Source: Citrobacter rodentium NBRC 105723 = DSM 16636 (lineage in GTDB: Bacteria > Pseudomonadota > Gammaproteobacteria > Enterobacterales > Enterobacteriaceae). Taken from it: a DNA stretch of 64,000 nucleotides. The DNA is taken from contig NZ_CP082833.1 in the NCBI RefSeq assembly GCF_021278985.1, positions 3,224,001-3,288,000 on the forward strand. Reading direction: 5' to 3'. The notes under the pieces are model-generated. The model was not told the origin of the DNA and ran no database searches. It saw only the letters and a program-made list of their open reading frames with translations. This document shows, piece after piece, positions 62,478 through 64,000 of this stretch (position 1 is the stretch's first letter; each line of letters opens with the position of its first letter). The position numbers and the translations under genes were made by a program.

Positions 62478-63724
62478 CAGGAACGCGCTCCTTTCTGAGC
62501 GTATCCGCGGGTCGCGCCTTTGGTTTCGCTCGTCGCTTCGGTTTGCGCTTCCACGACCTCCACTTTCGCCCCTTCGGTCAGGCGGTCGATGCCGTCGGTA
62601 ACGACGCGGTCGCCAGCGGAAATCCCGGCGCTGATCACCACTTTTTGACTGTCCTGAATCCCGATTTTCACCAGATGTTTACTGACTTTATTCTCTTCAT
62701 TCAGCACCCAGACGAAGTGGCCTTCGTTGCCCATCTGCAGGGCGGCGGAGGGGATCACCACCGCGTTCTGTTCGGTGTCCACCAGCATTCGGGCGTTAAC
62801 AAACTGGTTCGGGAACAGCGTGTCATCCTCGTTATTAAAGCGGGCTTTTACTTTGATGGTGCCGGTGGTGGCGTCGATCTGGTTATCGAGGCTCAACAGT
62901 ACGCCTTCGCTCAGCTTCCGTGAATTGGTGCGATCCCAGGCTTCCACCGCCAGCGGCTTGCCGGTTTTTTTCGCCTGCATCACCGTGGCGATGTCGTTTT
63001 CCGGCAGGGTGAAAATCAAATCAATCGGATGGGTCTGGGTGATCACCACAATGCCGGTGGTGTCGCCGCTGGAAATCTGGTTGCCAATATCCACCTGTTT
63101 CAGCCCCACGCGACCGTCTACCGGCGCGGTAATACGGCTCCAGTCGAGCTGTAGCTGCGCGCTGGCGACGCTGGCCTCGTCGGCTTTTATTGTGCCTTCG
63201 GTTTCACTGACCAGCGCCTGCTGGGCGTCCAGCTCCTGGCGGGAAACGAGATTGCTTTTGACCAGCTGCTGATAGCGGGCCAGATCGCGACGGGCGTTGG
63301 CCAGCGTGGCTTTGTCTTTCGCCAGCTGTCCCTGCGCCTGGGCGAGCGCAACCTTAAACTGGCTGGGGTCGATCTCGGCGAGCAGATCCCCCGCTTTAAC
63401 CTGCTGGCCCTCTGCGAAGTGCAGCGCCAGCAGCTGTCCGTCAACGCGACTGCGGACCGTGACGGTATTCGCCGCGGTAATTGTTCCCAGTCCGCTGAGA
63501 TAACGGGGCACCGCCTGTTCGCTGGCGGTGGCCGCCTGTACCGGCGCCAATGGACCGGCGCGCATACCGCGACGACCGGCGCCCGCAGGCGCTTTCGCCT
63601 GCCCGGTTGCCCCGGGCGCCGCGCTCTGCGGTTCGCTGCGGCTCTGCCAGAACCAGACTGCGGCGATGGCCGCTACGACCACCACAATGGCTAACACCCA
63701 GCGGGATTTGTTACTGCCTTTCAT
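62477..63724 (-). CDS. mdtA: MdtA, periplasmic adaptor of the MdtABC pump
   Basis: A 415-residue membrane fusion protein of the HlyD/AcrA family. An N-terminal membrane anchor (WVLAIVVVVAAIAAVWFW) is followed by the lipoyl half LLAEIDPSQFKVALAQAQGQL, the alpha hairpin with ARRDLARYQQLVKSNLVS, and the beta-barrel part RARFNNEDDTLFPNQFVN. It connects MdtBC to TolC. First gene of the operon, behind a BaeR box. Confidence 0.97.
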   Translation of the reverse strand: MKGSNKSRWVLAIVVVVAAIAAVWFWQSRSEPQSAAPGATGQAKAPAGAGRRGMRAGPLAPVQAATASEQAVPRYLSGLGTITAANTVTVRSRVDGQLLALHFAEGQQVKAGDLLAEIDPSQFKVALAQAQGQLAKDKATLANARRDLARYQQLVKSNLVSRQELDAQQALVSETEGTIKADEASVASAQLQLDWSRITAPVDGRVGLKQVDIGNQISSGDTTGIVVITQTHPIDLIFTLPENDIATVMQAKKTGKPLAVEAWDRTNSRKLSEGVLLSLDNQIDATTGTIKVKARFNNEDDTLFPNQFVNARMLVDTEQNAVVIPSAALQMGNEGHFVWVLNEENKVSKHLVKIGIQDSQKVVISAGISAGDRVVTDGIDRLTEGAKVEVVEAQTEATSETKGATRGYAQKGARS

Positions 63725-63777
63725 TGTTTTGAGTTTCTCATCCTGAAACGTTTCACGGAATGATACTAGTTTAGACA

Positions 63778-63795
63778 GCCATCAAGGGAGAAAAA
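63778..63795 (-). promoter_or_regulatory. BaeR box upstream of mdtA
   Basis: The minus strand reads TTTTTCTCCCTTGATGGC, which matches 15 of 18 bases of the known E. coli BaeR consensus TTTTTCTCCATDATTGGC. It lies 54 bases before the mdtA start. A TAGTAT element (63762-63767) between them could be the -10 box. Confidence 0.75.
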
Positions 63796-63944
63796 TGGAG
63801 GAATTATGAAACCCGGTACGGATTCATCCTGATTGTGGCGCGCTTTGCGAGACGTTACGCAACAATCGACAACGAAAAAAGCGCTGGCGAAAAATGGCGT
63901 TAGAGTGGCGGCAAGGCGATGAAGGAGGTAAGCCACAGATTTCA

Positions 63945-64000
63945 GCAGGACGCTGAAACGGGAAAGCCCCTCCCGAGGAAGGGGCCAGAATAAGGAAAGG
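63945..64000 (-). ncRNA. sib: 3' end of a Sib (QUAD) antisense RNA, partial
   Basis: The minus strand from the window edge reads CCTTTCCTTATTCTGGCCCC followed by TTCCTCGGGAGGGGCTTTCCC. This is the known 3' portion of Sib RNAs with their terminator hairpin. The plus strand ends in TAAGGAAAGG, the ribosome-binding region of the toxic Ibs peptide, whose ATG should lie just beyond the window. SibA/SibB are located beside mdtA in E. coli, which fits. Confidence 0.75.

Overview
The window is chromosomal DNA from an enterobacterium close to Escherichia, Salmonella and Citrobacter. Citrobacter is the best guess, but the sequence alone does not settle the species. The evidence is the gene order, read from yohD-yohC-pbpG-dld-bglX through osmF-yehYXW-mlrA-btsSR-yehS-metG-mrp, an stc/yehDCBA-type fimbrial operon, rcnB, thiMD, yegW/yegTUV, fbaB, yegS, cyaR, trhP (yegQ) and baeRS-mdtDCBA to a Sib-type RNA at the right edge. 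The proteins closely resemble the E. coli ones. REP palindromes sit in several gene junctions.

Layout. (1) 1-2000: the start of yohD, then yohC and pbpG. (2) About 2036-5080: an AT-rich island bounded by two same-direction REP sequences. It holds gene wreckage and an apparently intact PAAR protein with a predicted membrane-protein partner, read here as a type VI secretion effector and its immunity protein. (3) 5125-10064: a GNAT acetyltransferase, dld and bglX. (4) 10298-12748: an ATPase-HNH nuclease pair of the Septu (PtuA/PtuB) kind, a likely phage-defence system. (5) 13018-17283: a sugar-acid or oligosaccharide use cluster with a GH28 glycosidase broken by one amber codon and two sugar transporters. 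(6) 17367-25139: the osmF-yehYXW compatible-solute ABC transporter, the small membrane protein yohO, mlrA, the pyruvate-sensing btsSR system and yehS. (7) 25270-28578: metG and mrp. (8) 28990-33812: a chaperone-usher fimbrial operon. (9) 33854-36963: rcnB (without rcnRA), the TPP riboswitch with thiMD, and yegW. (10) 36968-41505: yegTUV and fbaB. (11) 41751-48137: an enolase-superfamily enzyme and a complete peptide/opine-family ABC transporter. (12) 48192-52715: yegS, a protein with a cystatin-like C-terminal half, the sRNA CyaR, trhP and a periplasmic TPR-like protein. (13) 52743-63724: the BaeSR two-component system and the MdtABCD efflux operon with a BaeR box in front, followed by the end of a Sib RNA.

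Most of the window is conserved core genome. The accessory insertions are at 2-5 kb, 10.3-17.3 kb, 41.7-48.1 kb and 49.2-50 kb. The most notable candidates are the PAAR effector/immunity island, the Septu-like pair, the cystatin-motif protein, and the enolase-superfamily enzyme with its own transporter. No tRNA, rRNA, insertion sequence, prophage or CRISPR array was seen.
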